Position numbers and translations under genes: made by a program
The notes under the pieces: model-generated
What the model saw: only the letters and a program-made list of their open reading frames with translations
What the model was told of the DNA's origin: nothing
Databases searched by the model: none
Part shown: positions 38,205 to 48,569 of the stretch, in pieces
Position numbering within the stretch: the first letter of the stretch is position 1
How the letters are laid out: every line of letters begins with the position of its first letter
Assembly: GCF_001050375.1 (NCBI RefSeq)
Contig: NZ_KQ130486.1
Location: 1-60,616, forward strand
Direction: 5' to 3'
Origin: Catenovulum maritimum
Lineage (GTDB): Bacteria > Pseudomonadota > Gammaproteobacteria > Enterobacterales > Alteromonadaceae
DNA: 60,616 nt

Positions 38205-39614
38205 ATGCAAAAAGTTTCAGGTTACTGGAATGAATTTCCAAAACTGCACAAGATTTCTATCGTTAGTATTGTTGCGATTTTAACTCTATTTTTAATACTG
38301 CCGTCGGACGACGCCAATGCATCTAAACAAAGCGATGCCACCCCTTTCCAATTAACACCTGGTGTTAGATTATCTGTTGATTTATCCGCACAACAAGTCG
38401 AAATTGTTGAGCCGACGACTAACGAAAATGAACCAGCTTCAGCTCCAGTAGTAGAGACACCTGCGCCAAAATTTTCTGAGATAAAAACCGAGCCTGAATT
38501 AGCCAGTGTTGCAGAAGTTGAAGCCGTTCAATACCAATGGAAAAAAGTTAAAGTTCTAAAAAATGATAGCTTAGCAAACATTTTTGAACGGAATAAAATT
38601 TCAGCTAAAACCTTATTAGCAGTAAGCAATAGCGGTAAGCCAGCAACAGAAATGATAAAACGCTTGCGTCCTGGTCAAATTATTGAGCTTGGGTTTTTAG
38701 ATAATTCGCTTGCTAAGATCAACTACCCAATTAGTAAAACTCACTCAATTGAAGTCTCTAAAATAGACCAAGGCTTTGTCGCAAACGAACTTCACAAACC
38801 CGTTGAAAGTCGAAATCATGTTGCAGCAGCAATTATCAAATCAAACTTCTGGAATGCAGGTTTACAAGCTGGACTAAACGACACTCAAATTATGAACCTT
38901 GCCAATATTTTTGGTTGGGACATAGATTTTGCATTAGATATTCGAAATGGTGACAGCTTTTCAGTTGTTTATGAAGAACTATATGCAGAAGGTGAGCATG
39001 TTGGATTTGGCAATATTTTAGCCGCAGAATTTACCAATAATGGCGATACTTTTATCGCAATTAGACATACAGACGGACAATACTATACCCCTGAAGGCCG
39101 CAGCATGCGTAAAGCCTTTTTACGTGCCCCAGTTAACTTTAAATATATTAGCTCTAGCTTTAATCCAAGACGCCTTCATCCAGTAACAGGTAGAGTTAGC
39201 GCCCATAGAGGGATAGATTATGCAGCGCGCACTGGCACGCCTGTTGTATCAGCTGGCGATGGTAAAGTAATTAAATCTGGTAGAAACTCACTTAATGGAA
39301 ATTATGTCTTTATCCAACACGGTAAAGAGTATGTCACTAAGTACCTACATCTACACAGACGCTATGTAAAAGCAGGACAAAAAGTTAAACAAAATCAAAA
39401 AATTGGTACTGTAGGGGCAACGGGTCGAGTGACAGGCGCACATTTACACTATGAGTTTTTAGTTAATGGCGTGCACAGAAACCCTAAAACCGTTAAATTG
39501 CCTAAAGCCCAGCCACTTAATAGCAGTGAAAAAGCTGAGTTTATGCAAACAGCGCAACTCATGCTAGATACTTTAGACACAAATAAACGCGTCATTTTAG
39601 CGATCAACGATTAA
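38205..39614 (+). CDS. mepM: M23 peptidoglycan DD-endopeptidase (MepM-like)
   Basis: Cleaves cross-links in peptidoglycan to let the wall grow. The start at the ATG giving MQKVSGYWNEFPKLHK aligns with the E. coli MepM N-terminus; the open frame extends 14 codons further. An N-terminal membrane anchor (about residues 18-36) is followed by a LysM/OapA-like region (about 120-180). The C-terminal M23 domain has HRGID, LHLHRRYVKAGQKV and GAHLHYEF, which supply the zinc ligands. The last base of its stop overlaps the anmK start (TAATG). Confidence 0.9.
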   Translation: MQKVSGYWNEFPKLHKISIVSIVAILTLFLILPSDDANASKQSDATPFQLTPGVRLSVDLSAQQVEIVEPTTNENEPASAPVVETPAPKFSEIKTEPELASVAEVEAVQYQWKKVKVLKNDSLANIFERNKISAKTLLAVSNSGKPATEMIKRLRPGQIIELGFLDNSLAKINYPISKTHSIEVSKIDQGFVANELHKPVESRNHVAAAIIKSNFWNAGLQAGLNDTQIMNLANIFGWDIDFALDIRNGDSFSVVYEELYAEGEHVGFGNILAAEFTNNGDTFIAIRHTDGQYYTPEGRSMRKAFLRAPVNFKYISSSFNPRRLHPVTGRVSAHRGIDYAARTGTPVVSAGDGKVIKSGRNSLNGNYVFIQHGKEYVTKYLHLHRRYVKAGQKVKQNQKIGTVGATGRVTGAHLHYEFLVNGVHRNPKTVKLPKAQPLNSSEKAEFMQTAQLMLDTLDTNKRVILAIND

Positions 39615-40711
39615 TGTATTTCATCGGCTTAATGTCTGGCACCAGTGCAGACGGTGTCGATGCCAGCTTACTAAAATTTGAGCACAATGAATTTAGCTGT
39701 GTTGATAATATAGGGATAGATTTTAGCCCTGAACTTAGAAACCAAATACTTGCACTCTATACCAGCTCAAATGACGAAATTGAACAACTAGGTTCAGTTG
39801 CTAGTCAGCTTGCAGATGTATATGCACAAGCCTGCTTGGCGCTATTAACCAAAGCCAAGCTAACCCCTGAGCAAATTCAAGCAATCGGCTGTCATGGCCA
39901 AACCATTCGCCACAGACCAGATAATGAACTGCCTTTTACAATACAAATTGCGGATTATGCAAAACTGGCAGAGTTAACACAAATCGATGTAATAGGTGAT
40001 TTCCGTACGGCAGATATAGCTGCAGGCGGCCAAGGCGCACCTTTAGTACCCGCATTTCACAAATCATTATTTATTGATCAAACAGCAGATCTCAGCGTGA
40101 TTAACATTGGTGGCATTGCCAATATCAGCTTTTTACCCGCACAAGCTAACCGCGCGATTTTAGGCTTTGATACTGGCCCAGGCAATGCATTAATGGATGC
40201 TTGGATAAGCTTAAAATTAGGCAAAAATTTTGATAAAAATGGACAATGGGCTAAACAAGGCCAAGTCATTCCTCAGTTATTAAATCAATTATTAGCTCAT
40301 CCCTACTTTAGCAAAGCAGCGCCCAAAAGCACGGGGCGAGAAATTTTTAACCTTGATTGGTTAACGCCTTTTTTAACAAACGAAATGAAGGCCAAAGATA
40401 TTCAAACCAGCTTAGCGCATTTGACCTGCCAAACAATCTGTCAGCAAGTAAAAAAGCTACAAACCTCTGGTCGAGTTTTAATTTGTGGTGGAGGTGCTTT
40501 TAATCTATTTTTGCTCGAATTAATCCAAACTGAATTAGGCCAAAATTTTCAGGTATTCAGTACTGAAAAATTAGGTATTGATCCAAATTGGATAGAGTCT
40601 CAATGCTTTGCTTGGCTCGCATATCGTTTTACCCAAAGGCTACCGGGCAATTTACCTAGTGCAACAGGCGCAACAAAAGCTAAGGTATTAGGCTGCTTAT
40701 ATCCGGCTTAA
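39614..40711 (+). CDS. anmK: Anhydro-N-acetylmuramic acid kinase
   Basis: Phosphorylates anhydro-MurNAc recovered from the cell wall, giving MurNAc-6-phosphate. The 365-residue protein starts [18 protein letters not shown] and has [35 protein letters not shown] and ICGGGAFN, which bind ATP and substrate. Translationally coupled to the MepM-like gene, so turnover and recycling of the wall are linked. Its 3' end overlaps the end of the convergent phhB by 32 bases. Confidence 0.95.
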   Translation: MYFIGLMSGTSADGVDASLLKFEHNEFSCVDNIGIDFSPELRNQILALYTSSNDEIEQLGSVASQLADVYAQACLALLTKAKLTPEQIQAIGCHGQTIRHRPDNELPFTIQIADYAKLAELTQIDVIGDFRTADIAAGGQGAPLVPAFHKSLFIDQTADLSVINIGGIANISFLPAQANRAILGFDTGPGNALMDAWISLKLGKNFDKNGQWAKQGQVIPQLLNQLLAHPYFSKAAPKSTGREIFNLDWLTPFLTNEMKAKDIQTSLAHLTCQTICQQVKKLQTSGRVLICGGGAFNLFLLELIQTELGQNFQVFSTEKLGIDPNWIESQCFAWLAYRFTQRLPGNLPSATGATKAKVLGCLYPA

Positions 40712-41009
40712 CGCTTTCAACGGCTTGTTCAATTAAACCAGCTAACTCAAAGTCTTTAGTCGAAATTCCACCCGCATCGTGCGTCTTCAGTTCAATTTTC
40801 ACTTTGTTGTAAACATTGAACCACTCAGGGTGATGATTCATTTTCTCAGCATATATAGCAACTTTAGCCATAAAACCAAAAGCATGGGTAAAGTCAGAAA
40901 ATTTAAAGGTTTTGGTTAGTTTTTCGTTTTCGATGACCCAAGCTGACTTAGTTTTTTGATTTAACGCTGCTAAAGCTATATCTATCTCTTTAGAATCCAA
41001 TTTACTCAT
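40680..41009 (-). CDS. phhB: 4a-hydroxytetrahydrobiopterin dehydratase (PCD/DCoH)
   Basis: Pterin-4a-carbinolamine dehydratase that restores the pterin cofactor after phenylalanine hydroxylation. The motif [30 protein letters not shown] contains the catalytic His-His and His residues. At 109 residues the length is normal. The partner phenylalanine 4-hydroxylase gene is not in the window. Its end overlaps the end of anmK by 32 bases. Confidence 0.92.
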   Translation of the reverse strand: MSKLDSKEIDIALAALNQKTKSAWVIENEKLTKTFKFSDFTHAFGFMAKVAIYAEKMNHHPEWFNVYNKVKIELKTHDAGGISTKDFELAGLIEQAVESVKPDISSLIP

Positions 41010-41100
41010 ATTCGTTTTCTCCTGTTTAACCTAATTTGATGAGCAAACCACTCACCCGCCTCAAACTAGCTTAGTTTAAATTTTCAAGCGCGAAAAGAAA

Positions 41101-41123
41101 CAAGCCAGCAATCAGCTGGCTTG
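41101..41123 (-). terminator. Terminator of the SDR gene
   Basis: Perfect 9-bp stem CAAGCCAGC / GCTGGCTTG with a 5-base loop, followed on the minus strand by TTTCTTTT. Confidence 0.78.
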
Positions 41124-41145
41124 AAACACAATCACGTCCTACAAA

Positions 41146-41856
41146 TTAGCAAAAATTTTCTTCAGCTGGTGGCCGGATGACTAACTCGTGAATATGCGTA
41201 TTCGCATCTGTGTCGATTTGATTCAATATGGCTTTGGCAACTGCATCTGCGGTTAAATATTGCGGCCTTTCAGCAGCTCTAAATTCAGTATCTACGCCAC
41301 CAGGATAAACAGATAAAAACTTAATATTATCTGCTCTATGTTCTTTCCTCATTACCTTGGTATAACCGTCTAACGCCATTTTAGACGCTGTATAAGAAGA
41401 GATACCTGCATTAGCAAATAAGCAAACCGTCGATAACACATTAACAATACAACCTTGTTTAGCCGCAAGCATGTCTGGTAATACAGACTTGATTAACTCG
41501 ATTGGCGCATAACAGTTAATCTTCATCATCCAATCTAACGCTTCAATTTCGGTTTGATAACCTAAAGTCCGTACGTTATTTAAGCCAGCACAATTGATCA
41601 ATATATCAATATCCCCATTTGCTTGTTTAGCTTTAGCGCTAAAGGCTTGAATTGACTGACTGTCAGACACGCAAAAACAATCGCTTAACACATTTTCCAT
41701 ATTCAACTCAAGCTCTGACAGCATAGCTAAAGTTTGGTCCATTTTTGCTTGGCTACGGCCACACAGGCTTAACTTGTAACCTAATTGATGCGCTTGGATA
41801 GCTAAGGCTCTACCAATGCCGGATGTCGCACCGGTTAAAACAATATGTTTAGTCAT
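41146..41856 (-). CDS. Short-chain dehydrogenase/reductase
   Basis: NAD(P)-dependent oxidoreductase of 236 residues. TGATSGIG at the N-terminus binds the cofactor, NCAG replaces the usual NNAG, and the catalytic Tyr and Lys are in SSYTASKMAL. The substrate is not predictable. It lies between its own terminator and that of htpG, so it is probably a single unit. Confidence 0.87.
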   Translation of the reverse strand: MTKHIVLTGATSGIGRALAIQAHQLGYKLSLCGRSQAKMDQTLAMLSELELNMENVLSDCFCVSDSQSIQAFSAKAKQANGDIDILINCAGLNNVRTLGYQTEIEALDWMMKINCYAPIELIKSVLPDMLAAKQGCIVNVLSTVCLFANAGISSYTASKMALDGYTKVMRKEHRADNIKFLSVYPGGVDTEFRAAERPQYLTADAVAKAILNQIDTDANTHIHELVIRPPAEENFC

Positions 41857-41907
41857 ATCAAATCCTATTATTATTAATTTAACCTAAATTCAGGATAAGT
41901 TAGAAAC

Positions 41908-41935
41908 AAAAACGGGCGCTAAAGCGCCCGTTTTA
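41908..41935 (-). terminator. Terminator of htpG
   Basis: Strong GC stem AAAACGGGCGC / GCGCCCGTTTT with a 4-base loop, followed by T on the minus strand. Located 26 bases after the htpG stop. Confidence 0.85.
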
Positions 41936-41960
41936 TATTGTGTTGTTAATTACTTAAGTC

Positions 41961-43877
41961 TTAAGCTTTTAGTAATAAACGATTTAAGCGAGCAACAAAG
42001 CTAGCCGGATCTTTTAATGAACCGCGCTCTGCTAAGGTTGCTTGCTCAAGTAACATCTCAACCCACTCTTTAAACATTTCTTCATCTGCTTCATCTGCAG
42101 CGCGTTTAACAAGTGCATGCTCTGGGTTTACTTCAAAAATTGGCTTGCTTTCAGGTGCAGCTTGACCAGCAGCTTCTAATAACTTAGCCATTTGTGTATT
42201 CATATCGAACTCACCTGTTGTAATAACAGCAGGAGATTCTGTTAAACGATGTGATACTTTAACTTCTTGAACTTTATCACCTAAAGCTGTTTTAGCGCGC
42301 TCAACAAAGCTAGCAAACTCTTTTTCAGTCTCTTCATGCGCTTTCTTCGTTTCTTCATCATCTAAGTCAGATAAATCGATATTCGCTTTAGAAACATGCT
42401 GGAATTTCTTCTCGCTGTATTCAGTTAAGTGAGACATCATCCACTCGTCGATACGCTCAGCCATTAATAAAACTTCGATACCTTTCTTACGGAATACTTC
42501 TAAATGCGGGCTGTTTTTAGCTGCTTCAAAGCTGTCTGCCGTAATGTAGTATATTGTATCTTGGCCTTCTTTCATGCGGCTGATGTAATCATCTAAGCCA
42601 ACACATTGCTCAGATGTATCTTTGTCAGTTGACGCAAAGCGGAATAATTTTGCAATTTTTTCTTTGTTTGCAAAATCTTCTGCTGGGCCTTCTTTTAACG
42701 CATTACCAAACTCTTTCCAGAAAATTGCATAATTTTCTGCATCGTTTTCAGCCATGCGAGTTAATGTTTGTAAAATACGTTTTACGTTGCCGCTACGAAT
42801 AGACTGAGTAACCTTGTTATCTTGTAAAATTTCACGCGATACGTTTAATGGTAAGTCATTTGAATCAACTAAACCTTTTACAAAACGTAAGTATGTCGGC
42901 ATGAATTTTTCAGCGTCATCCATGATGAATACGCGCTGTACATATAGCTTAATACCGTTTTTAGTTTCGCGGTTCCACATATCAAATGGCGCGCGTTTTG
43001 GAATGTAAAGTAAGCTAGTGTATTCAGTTTTACCTTCAACTTTGTTGTGAACCCACTTTAATGGCTCATCAAAGTCATATGTTACTGATTTATAAAATTC
43101 TTTATATTCTTCATCTGAAATGTCTGACTTATCACGAGTCCATAGTGCTGAACCGTCATTAATCGCTTCCCATTCACCTGGAATAGCAGCAATTTTCTCG
43201 CCGTCTTCACCTTCTGATTCTGGAACTTCATCTTTCCACATTTGTACTGGTAAGCTTAAGTGCTCTGAGTAACGTGAAATGATAGAGCGAACTTTCCATG
43301 CATCTAAGAATTCTTTTTCTTCTTCTTTTAAATGCAAGATAATGTCTGTACCGCGAGTAGTTTTTTCGATATCTGCAACTGTGAAGTCACCTTCACCTTT
43401 TGATTTCCACTCAACGCCGCGATCTGCAGTTTCACCTGCAGCACGAGTTAATACAGTTACTTCATCAGCAACAATAAATGAAGAGTAAAAACCAACACCA
43501 AATTGACCAATTAACTGTGAATCTTTCGCATCATCACCGGTTAATTTACTGAAGAAATCTTTAGTACCAGATTTAGCAATTGTACCTAAATGCTCAATCA
43601 CTTGGTCACGCGTCATACCAATACCATTATCAGAAATAGTAATAGTCCCTGCGTCTTTATCAACTGAAACTCGAACGCGGATTTCACCGTCATCTTCAAA
43701 TAAAGCATTGTTTTCTAACGCTCTGAATCTTAATTTGTCAGCTGCATCAGAAGCATTTGAAATTAGCTCACGTAAGAATATTTCTTTATTTGAATATAAA
43801 GAATGGATCATTAACTGTAGAAGTTGTTTAACTTCTGTTTGAAAACCATGCGTTTCTTGATGGGCAACTTCGCTCAT
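41961..43877 (-). CDS. htpG: Chaperone HtpG (bacterial Hsp90)
   Basis: ATP-dependent Hsp90 chaperone. The 638-residue protein has the GHKL ATPase domain at the N-terminus: [17 protein letters not shown] (catalytic Glu and Asn), DNGIGM, and GQFGVGFYS. The middle and C-terminal dimerisation domains follow. A good ribosome-binding site (AGGAGA) precedes the ATG. A near-consensus sigma-32 promoter lies upstream. recR lies upstream on the same strand, across a gap of about 230 bases in which I see no gene. Confidence 0.97.
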   Translation of the reverse strand: MSEVAHQETHGFQTEVKQLLQLMIHSLYSNKEIFLRELISNASDAADKLRFRALENNALFEDDGEIRVRVSVDKDAGTITISDNGIGMTRDQVIEHLGTIAKSGTKDFFSKLTGDDAKDSQLIGQFGVGFYSSFIVADEVTVLTRAAGETADRGVEWKSKGEGDFTVADIEKTTRGTDIILHLKEEEKEFLDAWKVRSIISRYSEHLSLPVQMWKDEVPESEGEDGEKIAAIPGEWEAINDGSALWTRDKSDISDEEYKEFYKSVTYDFDEPLKWVHNKVEGKTEYTSLLYIPKRAPFDMWNRETKNGIKLYVQRVFIMDDAEKFMPTYLRFVKGLVDSNDLPLNVSREILQDNKVTQSIRSGNVKRILQTLTRMAENDAENYAIFWKEFGNALKEGPAEDFANKEKIAKLFRFASTDKDTSEQCVGLDDYISRMKEGQDTIYYITADSFEAAKNSPHLEVFRKKGIEVLLMAERIDEWMMSHLTEYSEKKFQHVSKANIDLSDLDDEETKKAHEETEKEFASFVERAKTALGDKVQEVKVSHRLTESPAVITTGEFDMNTQMAKLLEAAGQAAPESKPIFEVNPEHALVKRAADEADEEMFKEWVEMLLEQATLAERGSLKDPASFVARLNRLLLKA

Positions 43878-43958
43878 TAATTGAGTCTCCTACTAGTTCA
43901 TCATTTTGGTTGTACAAAAATAAATTTGATAATCGAACCTGATTACCGCTGTCAAACT

Positions 43959-43986
43959 AGATGGGGTTAGGCAAATTTATTTCAAG
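43959..43986 (-). promoter_or_regulatory. Sigma-32 (heat-shock) promoter of htpG
   Basis: On the minus strand CTTGAAA is followed after 13 bases by CCCCATCT, a near-perfect match to the sigma-32 consensus. It ends about 80 bases before htpG. The same type of element precedes clpB. Confidence 0.8.
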
Positions 43987-44107
43987 GATAAATTTTGAGA
44001 AAAGCGCTTAAATAAGAAAAATAGAGTGAAGAAAGGCAATTTAAACCCGAAAACCACCCAACTAAGATACAAATAAGCTAAAGGGTTTAACGGGCCATTT
44101 TTGGGGA

Positions 44108-44716
44108 TTAGGACTGCTCAATAAATTTACGACCACTAAATGCGTGCCCGAGTGTGCGCGAATCTATGTTAGAAATATCGCCTCCCATAGGCACACCTTG
44201 AGCTAACTGACTTACTTTCGCCGTTGTATCTTTAGCCATATCAGTAATGTAGTAAGCTGTCGCATCGCCTTCTATACTTGGTGGCGTTGCTAAAATAAGT
44301 TCGCTAATTTGTCCGGCGCTCAGTTGCTGAGCAAGTAAGTCCAGCCCAAGCTCTTCTGGACCGACACCATCTAGCGGCGATAACAGCCCCATTAAAACAA
44401 AATATCGGCCGTGATAATGCCCGGTTTCTTCAATCGCTAATACGTCAGATGGCGTAGCAACGACACAAACTTGCCCACTTTCTACCCGAGTTAATTCGCT
44501 ACAGACAGGACAATTTTCTTGCTCGGAAAAATTTCGGCAGATTTTGCACTTACAAATACCAGATAAAGCGGTTTGCAATGCTTTAGCTAACCTTGCAGCC
44601 CCTGTTTGGTTTTGTTCAAGTAGTTGAAATGCCATACGCTGTGCGGATTTAGGACCAACACCAGGCAAAATTTTAAACGAGTCAATCAACTCTTGAATCA
44701 AAGGGGTAAATTTCAT
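44108..44716 (-). CDS. recR: Recombination protein RecR
   Basis: Works with RecO and RecF to load RecA on gapped DNA. It has a helix-hairpin-helix (FKILPGVGPKSAQRMAF), a C4 zinc finger (CKCKICRN...CPVC), and a Toprim domain. At 202 residues the length is normal. In many gammaproteobacteria recR follows ybaB directly. Here the two are separated by the 3.8-kb block 44954-48569 that includes genes on the other strand. Confidence 0.96.
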   Translation of the reverse strand: MKFTPLIQELIDSFKILPGVGPKSAQRMAFQLLEQNQTGAARLAKALQTALSGICKCKICRNFSEQENCPVCSELTRVESGQVCVVATPSDVLAIEETGHYHGRYFVLMGLLSPLDGVGPEELGLDLLAQQLSAGQISELILATPPSIEGDATAYYITDMAKDTTAKVSQLAQGVPMGGDISNIDSRTLGHAFSGRKFIEQS

Positions 44717-44953
44717 ATTTATTTCCGTTACAACACCATTAGCCGAGCGAGGCTTTATTATTCATAACTACCGCCAGTAATAAAGCTATTTTTACATTTT
44801 CGCCTACCTAGCAAAACATCAACATAACAGTTACAAATAAAAAACAATGACAAAAACAACTTTACATTAGTATTACTTTATTACTATCATACAAATAAAT
44901 CGTAATTGAAACATTTTTGCAACATCCATTTAATTAAAAAGAAAAGGCTACTT

Positions 44954-46813
44954 ATGCAACTAAAACAAAGCGTTCAATTAACCACCACAGCAATCATAAT
45001 GAGTTCAACACTAAGCCTACCCGCCAATGCGCTTACAAACGGAACTTATATAATTAAAAATAACTACAGTGGTAAAGTCATGGATGTTGCTGGTGCTTCT
45101 GTAGCAGATGGTGCGAACATATTACAATACCAACAAAATGGGGGGGAAAATCAACTATGGGATGTAACCGATAGAGGGAATGGTAAATACTCCATTGTCT
45201 CGGTTAAAAGTGGTAAAGCCATTGAGGTATATAACTTCGACTCGTCCGATGGCGCAAATATAGTACAGTGGACCTATTGGGGAGCAGACAGTCAGTTATG
45301 GCAATTAGATGACCTACAAAATGGCTACTACGGCTTAATTAATAGTTTTACCGGCGGAGCAGCTGAAGTTTACAATTTTGACTCAACAAACGGTGCCAAC
45401 ATATTACAATGGTCTTACTGGGCAGGCACACCGCAGCAGTGGTCATTTGAGCACCCTAGCTATACAAACCCAACAGCGCCAAGTAATGTTCAGTTTACCG
45501 ATATATCAGTCCACGATCCTTCGGTTTATCAAACCTCAGTTAATGGTCAAACAACTTATTATATCTTCGGTTCTTTTTTAGCGTCAGCCAAATCAACAGA
45601 TTTAATGAATTGGACATCAGTCTCAGACGGCGTAAATAATAATAACCCTTTATTTAATTACAATGTAACCAATGAACTTGCCGAGGGATTTGCTTGGACA
45701 GGTGAACAATCACTTTGGGCGGCCGATGTGGTTCAACTCAGTAACGGTCAATTCGCTTATTATTACAATCAAAGCATAATGACAGCACCACGTGGTTACA
45801 CTGGAGTGGCAACCGGTAATAGTATTGAAGGTCCATTTTATAACCAAGGCATACAATTAAAATCTGGCATGTGGGGCGAAGAAAGCGAAAATGCAGGCGA
45901 GATTTATGACCCAACTATACATCCAAATGCAGTAGACCCACACACTTTTTATGATAAAAATGGCAAATTATGGATGGTGTACGGCTCATATTCTGGCGGG
46001 ATTTTTATCTTAGAAATGGACGATACCACAGGCAAGCCACTGGCTGGTCAAGGGTATGGTAAACACCTGTTAGGTGGCGATCACAGTCACATTGAAGGCG
46101 CATTTATTTTACACACTCCAGATTCACCCTATTATTACATGTTTACGTCTTTTGGCGGTTTAGCCGCTGATGGTGGGTACAATATCCGAGTTTCAAGAGC
46201 AACATCGCCAGACGGCCCCTACTATGACGCTCAAAACTACAACATGGCAAATGTGGCGGGAAATAGATCATCAATTGCCCCTTATGGTGTGAAATTAATG
46301 GGGGGATTCGAGTTTGCAGGCGAATATGGTTATTTGTCTCCAGGTCACAACTCAGCTGTACATAATGCCGCCACTGGACAAAATTTCCTTATATTCCACA
46401 CCCGCTTCCCTAACACAGGCGAATATCACTCGGTTCGTGTACATGAAATGTTTATAAATTCAGAAGGTTGGCCTGTTGTAGCACCGCAAAGATATGTTGC
46501 ACTCAATGGCGAAAATAAAGTCGACTTTAACGATCTCTTAGGTAGCTACAAATTTATTAATCATGAAAAAGATATTAATTCTACGGCTAAACAATCAATT
46601 AATATTCAATTAAATAGTGACAATTCCATCTCTGGTGACATCTCTGGCACTTGGTGGTTACAAAGTGATAATAAAATCCAACTTAACATCAATAATCTAG
46701 GCTCATTTAATGGCGTGGCAAGTTGGCAATGGAATTCAGCGACCAATAAATTAGTCCCAACATTTAGCGCGCTTTCTGCTGCTGGAATTGCTGTTTGGGG
46801 TAGTCAAAATTAA
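44954..46813 (+). CDS. Secreted GH43 arabinanase with ricin-type carbohydrate-binding domain
   Basis: Predicted endo-alpha-1,5-L-arabinanase, acting on arabinan outside the cell. The start giving MQLKQSVQLTTTAIIMSSTL has a ribosome-binding AAAAGG and a Sec signal (cleavage near ANA); an upstream in-frame ATG is less likely. A RICIN/CBM13 domain (about residues 30-155) carries three QxW repeats (NQLW, SQLW, PQQW). The GH43 propeller follows with candidate catalytic Asp in HDPSVY, Asp in VDPHTF and Glu in SHIEGAFI. A C-terminal beta-domain (about 545-619) is typical of arabinanase relatives. Confidence 0.88.
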   Translation: MQLKQSVQLTTTAIIMSSTLSLPANALTNGTYIIKNNYSGKVMDVAGASVADGANILQYQQNGGENQLWDVTDRGNGKYSIVSVKSGKAIEVYNFDSSDGANIVQWTYWGADSQLWQLDDLQNGYYGLINSFTGGAAEVYNFDSTNGANILQWSYWAGTPQQWSFEHPSYTNPTAPSNVQFTDISVHDPSVYQTSVNGQTTYYIFGSFLASAKSTDLMNWTSVSDGVNNNNPLFNYNVTNELAEGFAWTGEQSLWAADVVQLSNGQFAYYYNQSIMTAPRGYTGVATGNSIEGPFYNQGIQLKSGMWGEESENAGEIYDPTIHPNAVDPHTFYDKNGKLWMVYGSYSGGIFILEMDDTTGKPLAGQGYGKHLLGGDHSHIEGAFILHTPDSPYYYMFTSFGGLAADGGYNIRVSRATSPDGPYYDAQNYNMANVAGNRSSIAPYGVKLMGGFEFAGEYGYLSPGHNSAVHNAATGQNFLIFHTRFPNTGEYHSVRVHEMFINSEGWPVVAPQRYVALNGENKVDFNDLLGSYKFINHEKDINSTAKQSINIQLNSDNSISGDISGTWWLQSDNKIQLNINNLGSFNGVASWQWNSATNKLVPTFSALSAAGIAVWGSQN

Positions 46814-46850
46814 TTTAACTGCATTATCTACAAGCATTTATAACTGAAAT

Positions 46851-46883
46851 AAAGTAAGGGCTACAACAAGCAGCCCTTACTTT
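46851..46883 (+). terminator. Terminator after the arabinanase gene
   Basis: Perfect 12-bp stem AAAGTAAGGGCT / AGCCCTTACTTT with a 9-base loop. AT-rich after the stem but no T-run, so it may terminate best on the minus strand or act as an RNA 3' end. Confidence 0.55.
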
Positions 46884-47016
46884 AAAAAAATTACCCAGAG
46901 TTTATTGATTTGGTATTATTTTTTAATTCAATGACGAAAATAACTGACTAAGTTTGCTTGTTTGCTTAATTTGCACAAAAATAACAATAACTTCCGTTAT
47001 TTTTGAGTTTCAACGA

Positions 47017-47967
47017 ATGCAGACATTCTTAGCTAATTTATTATTTACGCTAAATATTACCTTACCCATCTTAATTGTATTAGCACTCGGGATTTGGCTA
47101 AAAAAGAGAAATGTAATCGACAGCCACTTTACCGAAATAGGTAATAAACTGGTTTTTAATGTTGCGCTCCCCTGCCTACTATTCGTTAAAATTGCTGATG
47201 CCCCTATCTTAAGCACACTAAACGCACAGTTTTTAGGTTTTGCGGCTGGGTTCACGATTTTATTAGTTGTTTTACTCACAGTGTTTTTGAATATTCTGAC
47301 CAAAAATAGCGAGAAAAGCGCTGTATTTGTCCAATCTGCTTACCGAGGTAATATGGGGATTATTGGCTTAGCGCTCATTTTTAATATTTACCCGAATGAC
47401 AGTGCGGCATTAGCAGAAGCCGCTGTTTACTTGGGCGTAATGACACTAGTGTATAATGTCGTCGCTATCTTTTTACTCCAACCAACAGATAAAATATTTT
47501 CGCTTAAGACAGTTAAAAACCTAATTTCAAACCCACTAATTATTGCCATTGTGCTCGCGAGTGTTTGGTCTATTTTGGGTATTCCATTGTTTTCAGCAAT
47601 AAAACAAACCGGAAACTACTTCGCCAGCTTAAGTTTGCCATTAGCCTTAATCTGTATTGGTGCCAGCTTAAAAATGAAGAGCCTGTATACAAACAAGCAT
47701 TGGGTTGTGTGGGCAAGTTTTGTAAAACTCGCTTTAATGCCAGTGTTAGCTGTGATAATCGCTTGGTACTTAGACTTTAGCCATACCCAAATTGCGATTC
47801 TATTTATTTATATGTGCACCCCAACTGCGGCAGCTAGTTATGTAATGGCCAAACAAATGACATCGCAAGCCGACCTAGCAGCAGAGACAATTGCAGTCAC
47901 AACCATCCTAAGCACGCTCAGTATCACTATAGGTATATTTTCATTAAAAAGCTTAGCGATTATTTGA
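47017..47967 (+). CDS. AEC-family transporter (auxin efflux carrier fold)
   Basis: Membrane permease of about 316 residues with ten hydrophobic segments in two halves. The start giving MQTFLANLLFTLNITLPILIV matches the family N-terminus; the open frame extends 21 codons upstream. Members export or import organic acids such as malate or malonate; the substrate here is unknown. It follows the arabinanase gene on the same strand and could handle a product of sugar catabolism, but this is only proximity. Confidence 0.85.
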   Translation: MQTFLANLLFTLNITLPILIVLALGIWLKKRNVIDSHFTEIGNKLVFNVALPCLLFVKIADAPILSTLNAQFLGFAAGFTILLVVLLTVFLNILTKNSEKSAVFVQSAYRGNMGIIGLALIFNIYPNDSAALAEAAVYLGVMTLVYNVVAIFLLQPTDKIFSLKTVKNLISNPLIIAIVLASVWSILGIPLFSAIKQTGNYFASLSLPLALICIGASLKMKSLYTNKHWVVWASFVKLALMPVLAVIIAWYLDFSHTQIAILFIYMCTPTAAASYVMAKQMTSQADLAAETIAVTTILSTLSITIGIFSLKSLAII

Positions 47968-47986
47968 TTGTTACAACTAGTGAATT

Positions 47987-48022
47987 AGCGAGCCTTAGGC
48001 GCAGAAGCGTAAGCTCGCTTTT
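47987..48022 (+). terminator. Terminator of the AEC transporter gene
   Basis: AGCGAGC pairs with GCTCGCT, followed by TTTT, 20 bases after the stop. Confidence 0.65.
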
Positions 48023-48133
48023 GAATTTGTAAACGTCGGCTAGTGATAATCAGATGTTTACCCAACTCAAATTTACCATATTTTTCGTTTGGGTAAGCCA
48101 GAGGCGCAGCCAAGGTTTTGGTATATTGGAAAA

Positions 48134-48162
48134 TGTTGGGATTCACTTCGTTCGACCCAACC
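48134..48162. repeat. Short hairpin repeat (GTTGGG...CCCAAC)
   Basis: GTTGGG and CCCAAC enclose ATTCACTTCGTTCGA. It resembles a dispersed repeat I associate with marine gammaproteobacteria. Only one copy lies in the window. Another inverted pair (TTTACCCAA / TTTGGGTAA) is just upstream, near 48060-48100. Confidence 0.4.
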
Positions 48163-48182
48163 AACGCGGGCTTGTATGCGTA

Positions 48183-48569
48183 TTATATTTTTAGAAAACG
48201 CTGATTAGTTATATCTTTGCCAGTAAACCAGCGATATATTTTTCGCATGCTTGGTACCGCATATTCTTGAGATGCTTGTACATGGCAACCATTACAGCTT
48301 GTGTAAACATACATTGCTCTAAACAGTGGGCGCTGCCTTGATTCAAAGTATAAAAATGGGTCTTCGCTAAATTGTATTTTATGAGATATGTTCTCACATT
48401 TTGGACAAACCGGTTTACAACCACCTCCAAGCAAATGTTTGATGGCAAATTCTCTGGCATCTAACTCCCAAGCTGTAGGTGTTGGACTAGCCCCACAGCT
48501 TTCGCACTCTTCAGCGTTTTGAGAATTAGCAATCCCGCAAGCTAGACATCTCCATTGATATTTTGGCAT
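48183..48569 (-). CDS. Zinc-ribbon protein of unknown function
   Basis: About 128 residues. The N-terminus is a RanBP2-type zinc ribbon (MPKYQWRCLACGIANSQNAEECESCG) with four Cys ligands. A second C-x2-C pair (PVCPKC) and a third (CNGC) follow, so it may bind more than one zinc. The start is set at the ATG preceded by AGAGGTGAAC. No enzyme domain recognised. It lies in the block that splits ybaB from recR. Confidence 0.68.
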   Translation of the reverse strand: MPKYQWRCLACGIANSQNAEECESCGASPTPTAWELDAREFAIKHLLGGGCKPVCPKCENISHKIQFSEDPFLYFESRQRPLFRAMYVYTSCNGCHVQASQEYAVPSMRKIYRWFTGKDITNQRFLKI

